DNA of 64,000 nt, taken from positions 186,001-250,000 of the forward strand of contig JAHLKV010000003.1 of the NCBI GenBank assembly GCA_020444475.1, read 5' to 3'. The number at the start of each line of letters is the position of its first letter. The stretch's first letter is position 1. The notes under the pieces were generated by a model. That model ran no database searches. It was given only the letters and a program-made list of their open reading frames with translations, and was not told the origin of the DNA. Both the position numbers and the translations under genes were made by a program. The stretch comes from a bacterium (GTDB lineage Bacteria > Zixibacteria > MSB-5A5 > GN15 > FEB-12). This document shows positions 18,684 to 25,875 of the stretch, in pieces.

Positions 18684-19610
18684 TCAGCCTGCCGACTTCG
18701 CGACATTCCTGATGCGCTGTTTTTTTTCGGGAAGAATGACCTGCGCGGTTCCGCCGGAGAACTCGACCAGCTTCTGCACCACCGCCTCGACCAGGAAATC
18801 CGGGGTCGATGCGCCGGCCGATAAGCCGATCTTCTCGATCTCGGGATGCTCGCTGAACCACTCTTCGTGAACGTCGTCGGCCGAGTTGATCAGATACCCC
18901 CGACCGCACAGCTCGTTGGAGATTTTCGCCAGCCGCGTGGAATTGGCTGAACTCTTCGAACCAACCACCAACATCATATCCATGTGCGGCGCCAGTGACA
19001 AAATCGCCGACTGCCGCTTGTTGGTGGCATTACAAATCGTATCGAATATCTCGATATGCGGCCACTTCTCCTGCGCCGCCTTCTTGAACTCTTCCGCTTT
19101 GGCCATCTCCGAGGTCGTCTGCACCGTCAAACCAAGCTTGCGATCGGTCCACGCCGGAAGCGACGGCAGCTCGTCGGGCGACGACACCACCGTGATCTTG
19201 TCCGGCGCATAGCCAACCACGCCCTCGGTCTCATCATGATTGCGGTCGCCGTAGTGGATGATATAGTACCCCTGCGGCACGACCTTCTTGATGATATCGT
19301 AAATCACCGTCACCAGCGGACAGGTGGCGTCGACTACGTTCAACCCTTTCGCTTCGGCCCGCCGGATAACATCCGGCGCAATGCCGTGCGCCGAAATAAT
19401 CAGCGTCCCGCCTTCGACCTCTTCGACCGAAAACGCCTGCCCCACCCCCTGGCTGCGGAACCGCTCCACCACCGCCTCGTTGTGCACGATCTCATTGAGA
19501 ATCGTCACCTTCCCCTCGGTCTTCTCGGCGGTCTCCTGCGCGATATTGATAGCCCGCTTGACTCCCATACAGAAGCCGTGATGGCGAGCGATATGAATCT
19601 CCTTGATCAT
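18684..19610 (-). CDS. ispH: 4-hydroxy-3-methylbut-2-enyl diphosphate reductase
   Basis: 308 residues. IspH makes IPP and DMAPP in the last step of the MEP isoprenoid pathway using a [4Fe-4S] cluster. The three cluster cysteines are C14 (HGFCMGVKRA), C97 (VDATCPLV) and C193 (TICNATNKRQ). ISAHG and GSKSSANSTRLA are other family segments. The start overlaps the lipA stop by ATGA, so translation is coupled in the pdxT-lipA-ispH operon. The product would feed the polyprenyl diphosphate synthase encoded at 36194-37186. Confidence 0.97.
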   Translation of the reverse strand: MIKEIHIARHHGFCMGVKRAINIAQETAEKTEGKVTILNEIVHNEAVVERFRSQGVGQAFSVEEVEGGTLIISAHGIAPDVIRRAEAKGLNVVDATCPLVTVIYDIIKKVVPQGYYIIHYGDRNHDETEGVVGYAPDKITVVSSPDELPSLPAWTDRKLGLTVQTTSEMAKAEEFKKAAQEKWPHIEIFDTICNATNKRQSAILSLAPHMDMMLVVGSKSSANSTRLAKISNELCGRGYLINSADDVHEEWFSEHPEIEKIGLSAGASTPDFLVEAVVQKLVEFSGGTAQVILPEKKQRIRNVAKSAG

Positions 19611-20569
19611 GACTCCTCCAGAAGGTGCCTGGACTGATTAAACGCCTTGTACGAACTGCGCACCAGCGGACCGGCCTCGACATGCCCCAGACCGATCTCT
19701 TCCATACCGATTCGCGCCAGCTCGACAAATTCATCCGGATGATAGAAACGCTCCACCGGAAGGTGGGCCAGCGAAGGCCGCAGGTACTGGCCGATCGTGA
19801 TGATATTCACGCCCGCCGAATAACACTGCTGCATCAGCTCCACCAGCTCGTCTTTGGTCTCCCCCAGCCCGACCATGAAGCCGGTCTTGATCACCGGGCG
19901 GGGACGATAGCTCGATGCTATCCGCAGCACCTCGAGCGACCGGTCCAGCTTGGCGGCGCCTCGCACCCGTTTGTGCAGACGGCCGATCGTCTCGACATTG
20001 TGCGCAAAGACATCGATACCCGAATCGAGCACCGTGAATATATCGTCCTTCCGACCGGTGAAATCCGGCGTCAGGACCTCGATCTTCACTTCCTTATCCT
20101 GCCTTCGGAGGAGCTCTACAGTCCGGGCAAATGTAGAGGCTCCCCCATCCGGCAGGTCATCTCTGGTGACCGACGTGATCACCACTTGCTTGAGCTTGAG
20201 CTGGGCCACCGCATCGGCCAGCCGCTGCGGTTCCTCGAGATCGTGTCCGATCGGCTGGGCTTTGATCACATCGCAGAAATTACACCCGCGCGTGCAATGC
20301 TTGCCGAGAATCATAAACGTCGCGGTGCCTTCATCCCAGCACTCGCGAATGTTCGGACAGGCCGCTTCCTGACAGACCGAATGGAGCCCGGTCGTCTTCA
20401 GGATATCTCTGACTCGCTCGAAATTCGGCCCGTTTTTCGGGCGTATTCTTATCCACTCCGGCAGACGCTGGTGTGGCGTGTTCATTCGCATCGAAACCGG
20501 CGGCGCCTTCGGATTGGCCGACTCCGCCGAAAACCGATCTATCGGTTGTGTAAAGAAGACTTTATTCAT
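19607..20569 (-). CDS. lipA: Lipoyl synthase
   Basis: 320 residues. LipA is a radical SAM enzyme that inserts two sulfurs into protein-bound octanoyl groups to make lipoate. It shows the auxiliary-cluster cysteines C66, C71 and C77 (VCQEAACPNIREC) and the radical SAM motif C92-x3-C96-x2-C99 (CTRGCNFC). Substrate-domain segments (TSVTRDDLPDGG, TGFMVGLGE) and the C-terminal RSSYKA, which holds the catalytic Arg-Ser-Ser, are present. The first 30 residues are extra compared with many homologues; an internal start at MRMNTPHQ is possible. It overlaps pdxT and ispH by four bases each. Confidence 0.97.
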   Translation of the reverse strand: MNKVFFTQPIDRFSAESANPKAPPVSMRMNTPHQRLPEWIRIRPKNGPNFERVRDILKTTGLHSVCQEAACPNIRECWDEGTATFMILGKHCTRGCNFCDVIKAQPIGHDLEEPQRLADAVAQLKLKQVVITSVTRDDLPDGGASTFARTVELLRRQDKEVKIEVLTPDFTGRKDDIFTVLDSGIDVFAHNVETIGRLHKRVRGAAKLDRSLEVLRIASSYRPRPVIKTGFMVGLGETKDELVELMQQCYSAGVNIITIGQYLRPSLAHLPVERFYHPDEFVELARIGMEEIGLGHVEAGPLVRSSYKAFNQSRHLLEES

Positions 20570-21189
20570 CCATCTAATATACGTTTGGTATCGGCCCTGT
20601 CGAGCAAAAAATGTACGAAAAAGTACTCCAACAACGTCGTGTCCGATTCCAGTTCACTATGAAACGTCGCCGCCAGAATTTTGTTCTGCTCGACCAGCAC
20701 CGGCCAGTCCTGAAACCGAGCCAGCACCGTAACCGCCGGACCAACCCGCGTCACTCGGGGCGCGCGAATAAACCCGCCCAGGAAGCGCTTTTTCTCGCCG
20801 TGAAAATCCGCCTCGATCTCTTCCTCGAACGAATAGATTTGCCGGCCGTAATCATTCCGGGCGACATCGATATCAATCAATCCCAACGTTTTCACGCCCG
20901 CCTGGTTCCGTTCGATATTTCTGGCCAGAAGAATCATCCCCGCGCAGGTACCGTAGATCGGCTTGATCGCTCCAAACGTCGCCAGCGGCTCGCGAAGGCC
21001 GAACCGGTCGATCAGGATATCCATCGTTGTCGACTCCCCCCCCGGCATGATCAGCGCATCGATCCCCTCGAGATCACGCGGAAGCCGCACCTGACGGACT
21101 TTCGCCCCCAGCGCGATTATCTGCCGCTCATGGAGACTGTAGTCCCCCTGAAGCGCCAGGACCCCGATTGTTTTGTCAGCGAAATTCAT
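20566..21189 (-). CDS. pdxT: Pyridoxal 5'-phosphate synthase glutaminase subunit
   Basis: 207 residues. PdxT hydrolyses glutamine and channels ammonia to PdxS, which makes PLP. The class I glutamine amidotransferase triad is C82 (YGTCAGMIL), H177 and E179 (ATFHSELE). MPGGESTTMD is also characteristic. Its partner pdxS lies on the same strand 3.6 kb upstream rather than adjacent, separated by repeats, a DUF5131 gene and an accessory island on the opposite strand. pdxT overlaps lipA by ATGA and probably now needs its own promoter in 21190-21290. Confidence 0.96.
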   Translation of the reverse strand: MNFADKTIGVLALQGDYSLHERQIIALGAKVRQVRLPRDLEGIDALIMPGGESTTMDILIDRFGLREPLATFGAIKPIYGTCAGMILLARNIERNQAGVKTLGLIDIDVARNDYGRQIYSFEEEIEADFHGEKKRFLGGFIRAPRVTRVGPAVTVLARFQDWPVLVEQNKILAATFHSELESDTTLLEYFFVHFLLDRADTKRILDG

Positions 21190-21287
21190 GGTATCCTATA
21201 ACACACGCGAAGGCTGAAAAAGTGCCGTAATATATTGTCTTTTGGCGGGATGTAAAGAGTGTCCGACAACGATCCGTGCGCGGTGTA

Positions 21288-21303
21288 CACGAGTACCCCA
21301 CCC
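21288..21303 (+). repeat. 16-bp direct repeat copy 1 (CACGAGTACCCCACCC)
   Basis: First of three identical copies on the same strand. It forms the left arm of a CCCCACCC/GGGGTGGG hairpin. Together with copy 3 it brackets the DUF5131 gene and the four-gene island. Confidence 0.8.
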
Positions 21304-21605
21304 CTCTGGGGTGGGTCTACAACAGGCTGGGTGGGCCACCATTTATGGTGGGTTTCTCTGTATTGGGTACCCCACCGCTTGCGGTGGGCTCGAGTACCGA
21401 TGACTTTCCCCGACGTCATCCTGAGCGGAGTCGAAGGGTGACGTCGTCCGACACCCCACGCGAGACGCGCGGGCTACGGGGAATGCTGAATTGTGGCCCA
21501 CCTGAAGTCCCGCCTCGGGAGGGACGACAGGTGGGAATGTTGATGTTCCGTCTGACTCGTGGCCGTAATCCCGGATCAAGCCCGGGGCAGGCTTCAGTCG
21601 CGGTT

Positions 21606-21621
21606 CACGAGTACCCCACCC
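21606..21621 (+). repeat. 16-bp direct repeat copy 2 (CACGAGTACCCCACCC)
   Basis: Second identical copy, 14 bases beyond the 3' end of the DUF5131 gene. It is followed by CTCTGGGGCGG and CCTACAACA, resembling the context after copy 1 (GGGGTGGG then TCTACAACA). Confidence 0.8.
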
Positions 21622-21634
21622 CTCTGGGGCGGCC

Positions 21635-22378
21635 CTACAACAACCGCCCCTGCGCCTCCCCCGGCACATACAACTCCGGCATCGCCTCGTACAACCGACC
21701 ATCCAGCTCCCGCCCGGCCCGCTTCTTGTTCACCCCGCCCCACTGCTTGAAGAAGAAATGCACCCCCTGCAAATCACACTGGTCGCGAATATCTCGCACC
21801 CACTCCGGCTTGATCGGACGAGCCCCCGGCCCCGACTCTCCCCCCACGATCGCCCAGTCAATCCCGCTCAGATCGAGATTACTCAGCGGCCCCAGCAACG
21901 GTTCAAGCGACAGGAACTTTATCGATGCTCCGGTTGCCCGAAGGTCGTTGATCCGGTACACATACTGACGGCTCTCCACCGTCACCCCCATCCAGACATT
22001 CGGCGGCCAGTCGAGCTGGTCGGCGATTCGTTTGAGCCGTTTGGAGCGTTTGGTGAGAATCTGAAACGTATGCATATCGGCCCGGCGCATGACATCGAAC
22101 ACCTGCTGGATGTAGTCGAGCGGCACCCGATCATGAAAGAGATCGGACATCGAATTGACAAACACCACCCGAGGTTTCTTCCACGACAGTGGCGCCGCCA
22201 GCAGGTCCGGGTGAAGCGTGACCGCGAACCCGTTTCTGTATTTGGCGACCCCCATCGCCTGAAGCCGTTTCGCCATTCGGGCGGCATAGCAGTGTTCGCA
22301 CCCCGGCGACACCGGATCACACCCGGTAACGGGATTCCAGGTATGCCAGGTATACTCGATTCTTGAACAAGCAGACAT
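21635..22378 (-). CDS. DUF5131 / phage Gp37-Gp68 family protein (radical SAM-like)
   Basis: 247 residues. The N-terminus holds a Cys cluster GCDPVSPGCEHCYAARMAKRL, which resembles radical SAM cluster motifs. WNPVTGC, VFVNSMSDLFHD, TKRSKRL, FLSLEPLLGP and WAIVGGESGPGARP are hallmark segments of the DUF5131 (phage Gp37/Gp68) family. The biochemical role is not established to my knowledge. Members are common on phages and in accessory regions, often beside a three-Cys-motif partner, which I do not see here. I chose the start at MSACSRIEYTWHTWNP, where homologues begin; a longer start at 22399 is possible. Confidence 0.85.
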   Translation of the reverse strand: MSACSRIEYTWHTWNPVTGCDPVSPGCEHCYAARMAKRLQAMGVAKYRNGFAVTLHPDLLAAPLSWKKPRVVFVNSMSDLFHDRVPLDYIQQVFDVMRRADMHTFQILTKRSKRLKRIADQLDWPPNVWMGVTVESRQYVYRINDLRATGASIKFLSLEPLLGPLSNLDLSGIDWAIVGGESGPGARPIKPEWVRDIRDQCDLQGVHFFFKQWGGVNKKRAGRELDGRLYEAMPELYVPGEAQGRLL

Positions 22379-22780
22379 CAGGGAGAAAGTAAAGAACAAT
22401 TTGGAGGCCCGGAATCACAAACTCCTGGCTTCAACACTTAGACGATGCGGAAAACGCTCCAAACAGCACTCATTAGGGGCTTTTCGGGTCGCGTCGGATG
22501 CCCCTCGTGCGAGAGGCTCCCAACCAGTTTGAGCAGCGAGTGTTACTTAAGGACACTGCATAATCACTTTTTTCAACAAAGCGGGAACCTTTTTCTGCTC
22601 CCTCCATTATTAATGTAAGGTTTTCGGGTTATGGAGTTTTTTGACCATATTGTGTATGCAGAGGCGATAAGGAATCGTACACGATTAAAATGATTTAACC
22701 ATATGAACAACAACCTTTTACGTAAGCGTATGCATTGTTCGTGCATTACGCCGCATAACTGATTTATTAAGGACTATTGT
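22379..22780. promoter_or_regulatory. Intergenic control region of the HEPN/winged-helix island
   Basis: A 402-base AT-richer gap between the divergent DUF5131 gene and the island. It holds an 8-bp hairpin GCCCCTCG-TG-CGAGAGGC (22500-22517, one G-T pair) and AGTGT/ACACT (22539-22557). A weak promoter is possible: TTGACC (22641-22646) with GATAAG (22666-22671) at a long 19-base spacing. TTAAA-ATGA-TTTAA lies at 22685-22698. An imperfect inverted repeat, GCGTATGCA (22726-22734) with TGCATTACGC (22742-22751), lies about 30 bases before the first start. The last two are operator candidates for autoregulation by the small winged-helix proteins. No RNA gene was recognised. Confidence 0.4.
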
Positions 22781-23125
22781 ATGAGCAGAGAGCACGAAAT
22801 TGTACAACAAATCGAGCAACTGCTGGGTGAGCTTAAGGAGCTGTTGGGATCGACTTCAACCACGAAGAGGCGAGTCACTAAGGAGCATCCCGGGGATAAT
22901 CAGTCGCGACGCTTTTCCGGACTAACCAAAATGATTTTCGGTCTCGTGGAGGACGGGTATTTTGATCAGCCCAGGAAGCTGTCTGAAATCCAGAGCAAGC
23001 TGAGGGACGAAGGGGTGAACAAGCCCACCACGAGCCTAATGCGCCCCTTGTTAACTCTGATCCGGCAGAAAGTCTTGGCTCGAAGCAAGCAGCCAAAAGG
23101 CCAGTACGCATACAAGAAACGATAA
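22781..23125 (+). CDS. Small winged-helix-like protein 1 of the accessory island
   Basis: 114 residues, unrecognised family. The N-terminus is a short predicted coiled coil (EIVQQIEQLLGELKELL), followed by a basic linker. The C-terminal half (about residues 46-114) looks like a winged helix: LVEDGYFDQPRKLSEIQSKL then a helix and KQPKGQYAYKKR as the wing. It is paralogous to the next gene (shared DGYF-x-x-PR-x-LSE and a matching LL-x-L-x-R-x-x-x-L-x-R pattern). AAGGA lies eight bases before the ATG. It is the first gene of a four-gene operon and uses more A/T-rich codons than its surroundings. A DNA-binding or regulatory role is inference. Confidence 0.75.
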   Translation: MSREHEIVQQIEQLLGELKELLGSTSTTKRRVTKEHPGDNQSRRFSGLTKMIFGLVEDGYFDQPRKLSEIQSKLRDEGVNKPTTSLMRPLLTLIRQKVLARSKQPKGQYAYKKR

Positions 23126-23138
23126 GGAGACAGACCAA

Positions 23139-23489
23139 ATGGCCAAAACCGTGCAGGACATAGTGAAGGACATCCACAAGATGGTGGATGAACTCGCCGG
23201 CTTAGTCGAGGGCCAAGGTACTCGGCGCGCACCGGCTGCGTCCAGTCGAAGGAAAGCAGACGCCCGATCCACGAAGGGAGCTACGGGGGGGGTGAGGCTA
23301 CTGGTGGCGGACGGCTACTTCAATGAGCCTCGAGAGCTATCCGAAGTGGTGGGTGAGCTCAAGAAGGAAGGTCGACACTACGCAAAATCGACCGTTTCGA
23401 TGGCACTACTCAGCCTTACAAGAGAGCGCCTGTTAACCAGACTCGAAAACAAAGCCACGAAAAACTGGCAATATGTCATCAGGAGGTAA
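23139..23489 (+). CDS. Small winged-helix-like protein 2 of the accessory island
   Basis: 116 residues, paralogue of the preceding gene. The N-terminal helix (VQDIVKDIHKMVDELAGLVEG) is followed by an Ala/Arg/Ser-rich linker. A winged-helix-like module covers about residues 50-116 (LLVADGYFNEPRELSEVVGEL, then STVSMALLSLTRERLLTRLEN and KNWQYVIRR). It starts 13 bases after gene 1, with AAGGAGA upstream. The repeated gene pair suggests two subunits with diverged specificity, possibly forming a heteromer through the N-terminal helices. No database family is recalled. Confidence 0.75.
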   Translation: MAKTVQDIVKDIHKMVDELAGLVEGQGTRRAPAASSRRKADARSTKGATGGVRLLVADGYFNEPRELSEVVGELKKEGRHYAKSTVSMALLSLTRERLLTRLENKATKNWQYVIRR

Positions 23490-23492
23490 TTC

Positions 23493-23888
23493 ATGTCGCC
23501 TGACAAACAAAAAGACGACCTCGTAGCCCGAGTCGAACGACTGGAGAAGGTGGTATTCGGAGGAGCTGACGAAAACACGTACTCTGCACGCTCCAAATCG
23601 GGAAACAAGAAACCGACGATCGCTGAGATCGCCAAAGGCACTGAGCTCAAGAACGGTCAGGAGAAGGTAGCCTTGGTTGTAGGCTATTTGGAAAAGGTTG
23701 AGGGACGCAGTGAGATACGCCAGAGCGATATCAAGGGAGCTTGGATAGACGGAAAGCTGCAGGGGGACTACGCGAACGTCCTTCTCCAGAGGGCGGTCAA
23801 GGACGGGCTTGTCCGAAACCGCAAGAATGGGATTTACGATTTGAGTCAATCGGGCGAGACGTTCTTTGCCGATCTCATGAAAGCATAG
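23493..23888 (+). CDS. Small winged-helix-like protein 3 of the accessory island
   Basis: 131 residues. It begins with a predicted coiled coil (DKQKDDLVARVERLEKVVFGG), then a Ser/Lys-rich linker. From about residue 55 an alpha-helical module follows: QEKVALVVGYLEKVEGRSEIRQSDIKGAW, then YANVLLQRAVKDGLVRNRKNGIYDLSQSG. The second half looks like the recognition helix and wing of a winged helix. It starts three bases after gene 2, with CAGGAGGT overlapping the end of gene 2. Architecture (coiled coil, linker, winged helix) matches genes 1 and 2, though sequence similarity is low. Confidence 0.72.
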   Translation: MSPDKQKDDLVARVERLEKVVFGGADENTYSARSKSGNKKPTIAEIAKGTELKNGQEKVALVVGYLEKVEGRSEIRQSDIKGAWIDGKLQGDYANVLLQRAVKDGLVRNRKNGIYDLSQSGETFFADLMKA

Positions 23889-23892
23889 CTCC

Positions 23893-24654
23893 ATGGAAGC
23901 GAAGAGCAAAGCCAAGGTCGCATTAGGCGGGATTGTTCAGGATGATCCCCTTGTAGACAACTTGTTCGAGAGCTACACTCAAATAGGTACAGCGTACATC
24001 TCAGGGAAGCCGAAGCAGGCTATTCAGAACGTGGGCTTGTTCGTCGAATCGGCCGCCCGAGTGATTGAACACCTGCTCACCGGACAGCATCCCCAACTCT
24101 CGGCACGGTTTAATCTGGACAAGTGCATTGAGCGATTGGAGAAGCTCGGGGGGCGAGATGGGCTGAGGATAATCGGGGCTCGCCTGTCTCGGGTTCTTTA
24201 TGACTTCCGAACTCGGAAGAGCTCTGTGCATCTCAAGGCTGTGGATCCCCTGCAAGTTGATGCCGAACTCGTGACCACTGCATGTTCATGGATCATGATC
24301 GAGATTCTGAAAGAGTCGGGGCTGTCTGAGGCAGAGGCCTTTATCGAACTAGCTGCAACCAGAAAGACGGTATTGGTCCAGGAGGTCGCAGGAGTCTTGC
24401 GAACCACAAACAGCAAATTGAACGGAGGGCAACGGCTTCTCCTGGTGCTGTATAGCTCCTCGTGCCCTCTAGATGAAGACCAACTTCACAAATCGACCAA
24501 CACCATTATAAAAACCCGAAATCACCTGAGGACGAATCTTGAGAGCCTCCGAAAACGGGATATGGCGCATCGGGATGAAGCCGGGAGATGGCAAATATTC
24601 GGGAAAGGATATACAGCAGCCGAGTCGATCATTTCCAAATTTACCAAGTCATAG
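23893..24654 (+). CDS. HEPN-like domain plus C-terminal winged-helix protein
   Basis: 253 residues. Residues 1-150 are all-helical and look HEPN-like: LFESYTQIGTAYISGKPKQA resembles the first helices. RVLYDFRTRKSSVHLKAVDP contains R106-x6-H113 and R108-x4-H113, matching the Rx4-6H active-site pattern of HEPN ribonucleases. DAELVTTACSWIMIEILK follows, as in HEPN proteins of abortive-infection loci. Residues 178-253 resemble a winged helix (RLLLVLYSSS, NHLRTNLESLRKRDMAHRD, GRWQIFGKGY), akin to genes 1-3. It lies four bases after gene 3 and is the last gene of the operon. A toxin or effector role controlled by the small proteins is inference. HEPN assignment is by motif only. Confidence 0.7.
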   Translation: MEAKSKAKVALGGIVQDDPLVDNLFESYTQIGTAYISGKPKQAIQNVGLFVESAARVIEHLLTGQHPQLSARFNLDKCIERLEKLGGRDGLRIIGARLSRVLYDFRTRKSSVHLKAVDPLQVDAELVTTACSWIMIEILKESGLSEAEAFIELAATRKTVLVQEVAGVLRTTNSKLNGGQRLLLVLYSSSCPLDEDQLHKSTNTIIKTRNHLRTNLESLRKRDMAHRDEAGRWQIFGKGYTAAESIISKFTKS

Positions 24655-24692
24655 ACTCGTGGCGTGGGTCCTGATTTCGGCATCTCTGGATG

Positions 24693-24708
24693 CACGAGTA
24701 CCCCACCC
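24693..24708 (+). repeat. 16-bp direct repeat copy 3 (CACGAGTACCCCACCC)
   Basis: Third identical copy, 38 bases after the stop of the HEPN-like gene. It is again the arm of a hairpin (CCCACCC-ATCCT-GGGTGGG). With copies 1 and 2 it brackets the inserted segment between pdxT and pdxS. Confidence 0.8.
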
Positions 24709-24731
24709 ATCCTGGGTGGGTTGCCCCAATC

Positions 24732-24761
24732 AAAAAACCCGGCCCCTAACGGGACCGGGTT
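24732..24761 (-). terminator. Rho-independent terminator of pdxS
   Basis: AACCCGG-C-CCC pairs with GGG-A-CCGGGTT (one mismatch) across CTAAC-type loop bases. On the minus strand it is followed by TTTTTTGATT. It lies 33 bases past the pdxS stop, so pdxS no longer reads through to pdxT. Confidence 0.85.
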
Positions 24762-24794
24762 CGGAGTAAATTCTATGATGCCTGAAGCGCGATA

Positions 24795-25682
24795 CTACCG
24801 CACCTGCAACTGCTCTTCTTTCGGGATCGACTCGGCCTGGATCCCCTTCATCGCGCCGCCCAGCCCGTGCGAGTGCTCCGCGATCACCGCGAAATCCTGC
24901 CAGTGGGTCGTGGCGTTTACGATCGCCGTCCCGAACTTCTCCGGGTTGCTCGACTTGAAAATGCCCGAGCCGACAAACACCGCCTCGGCGCCCAGGTGCA
25001 TGCACAACGCAGCATCGGCCGGAGTCGCTACCCCGCCGGCGGCGAAATTCGGCACCGGGAGCTTACCCGTCTCGGCCACCTTGCGAACCAGGTCGATCGA
25101 CACCCGATGCTCCTTCGCGACCCCGTACAGCTCGGTCTCGGTCATCGAAGTCAGCGTCCGCATCACCGACGTAATCTCGCGCAGGTGCTTGACCGCCTGC
25201 GAAACATCACCGGTACCCGCTTCGCCCTTGGTGCGGATCATCGCGGCCCCTTCGGAGATTCGCCGAAGCGCCTCGCCGAGATTGCGGCAGCCGCACACGA
25301 ACGGTACCTTGAAATCCCATTTGTTGACATGGAACACGCTGTCGGCCGGCGTGAGCACTTCGGACTCATCGATGAAGTCGATTTCCATCGTCTCCAAAAC
25401 GCGCGCTTCGACAAAGTGCCCGATCCGGCATTTGGCCATAACCGGAATCGTGACCACTCGTTTGATCCCGTCGATCACGTCCAGATCGGCCATACGCGCC
25501 ACGCCCCCTTCGGCCCGGATGTCGGAGGGCACGCGTTCGAGCGCCATCACGGCGGAGGCGCCGCACTGCTCGGCGATCTTTGCCTGCTCCGGGGTGGTAA
25601 CGTCCATTATGACGCCGCCCTTGAGCATCTCGGCCAGACCGACCTTTACTTTATGTTCCTTGGAGTCGAACCGTGTCATCAT
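24795..25682 (-). CDS. pdxS: Pyridoxal 5'-phosphate synthase subunit PdxS
   Basis: 295 residues, the TIM-barrel synthase that makes PLP from ribose 5-phosphate, glyceraldehyde 3-phosphate and ammonia. Hallmarks: [35 protein letters not shown], the catalytic lysine segments [10 protein letters not shown] and RTKGEAGTG, and [17 protein letters not shown]. The C-terminus is of normal length. Its glutaminase partner pdxT lies 3.6 kb downstream on the same strand, past a terminator and an inserted segment, which breaks the usual pdxS-pdxT pair. Confidence 0.98.
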   Translation of the reverse strand: MMTRFDSKEHKVKVGLAEMLKGGVIMDVTTPEQAKIAEQCGASAVMALERVPSDIRAEGGVARMADLDVIDGIKRVVTIPVMAKCRIGHFVEARVLETMEIDFIDESEVLTPADSVFHVNKWDFKVPFVCGCRNLGEALRRISEGAAMIRTKGEAGTGDVSQAVKHLREITSVMRTLTSMTETELYGVAKEHRVSIDLVRKVAETGKLPVPNFAAGGVATPADAALCMHLGAEAVFVGSGIFKSSNPEKFGTAIVNATTHWQDFAVIAEHSHGLGGAMKGIQAESIPKEEQLQVR

Positions 25683-25810
25683 TGCTTGTATCCTCCGACT
25701 ACTTACTGTCTCCTATACTGATCAACAGCAAGCCGAGCCAAACTGTTCAGTGCCCCGAAGGGCTTTTCTAGCCCGCCAATATAGCACATACCGGCGGCCC
25801 GCCACAACCG

Positions 25811-25850
25811 GAAAGAAAGAGGGCCCGCCCGGTGCAACCGGACAGGCCCG
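25811..25850 (-). terminator. Terminator of the Rrf2-family regulator gene
   Basis: GGGCCCGCCCGGT pairs with ACCGGACAGGCCC-type bases (25821-25850, small mismatches) around a TGC loop. On the minus strand it is followed by TCTTTCTTTCC. It lies 26 bases past the regulator's stop. Confidence 0.65.
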
Positions 25851-25875
25851 TAAATCTTCAGCCGACAGCTCGGCG

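Larger units (their letters stand above)
21276..21640. repeat. Cluster of palindromic intergenic repeats between pdxT and the DUF5131 gene
   Basis: This gene-free stretch is made almost entirely of inverted repeats. They include CCCCACCC-CTCT-GGGGTGGG (21296-21315), a CCACCAT/ATGGTGG pair, CCCCACCGC-TT-GCGGTGGG near 21371-21390, and a nested pair around 21498-21535 (CCCACCTG...CAGGTGGG enclosing GTCCCGCC...GGAGGGAC). There is also a GTCATCCTGAGCGGAGTCG element at about 21415-21433. Two copies of the 16-bp repeat CACGAGTACCCCACCC lie at 21288 and 21606. No protein-coding signal fits here. They are probably small non-autonomous palindromic elements. Confidence 0.75.

Noticed and set aside
21635-22378. 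DUF5131 gene as part of a three-Cys-motif (TcmP) defence pair
   Set aside because: The gene is intact but no TcmP-like partner is in the window, so I do not claim that system.
22379-22780. Small RNA or antitoxin RNA gene before the HEPN island
   Set aside because: There are two hairpins but no T-run terminator or clear promoter combination, so no RNA gene is called.
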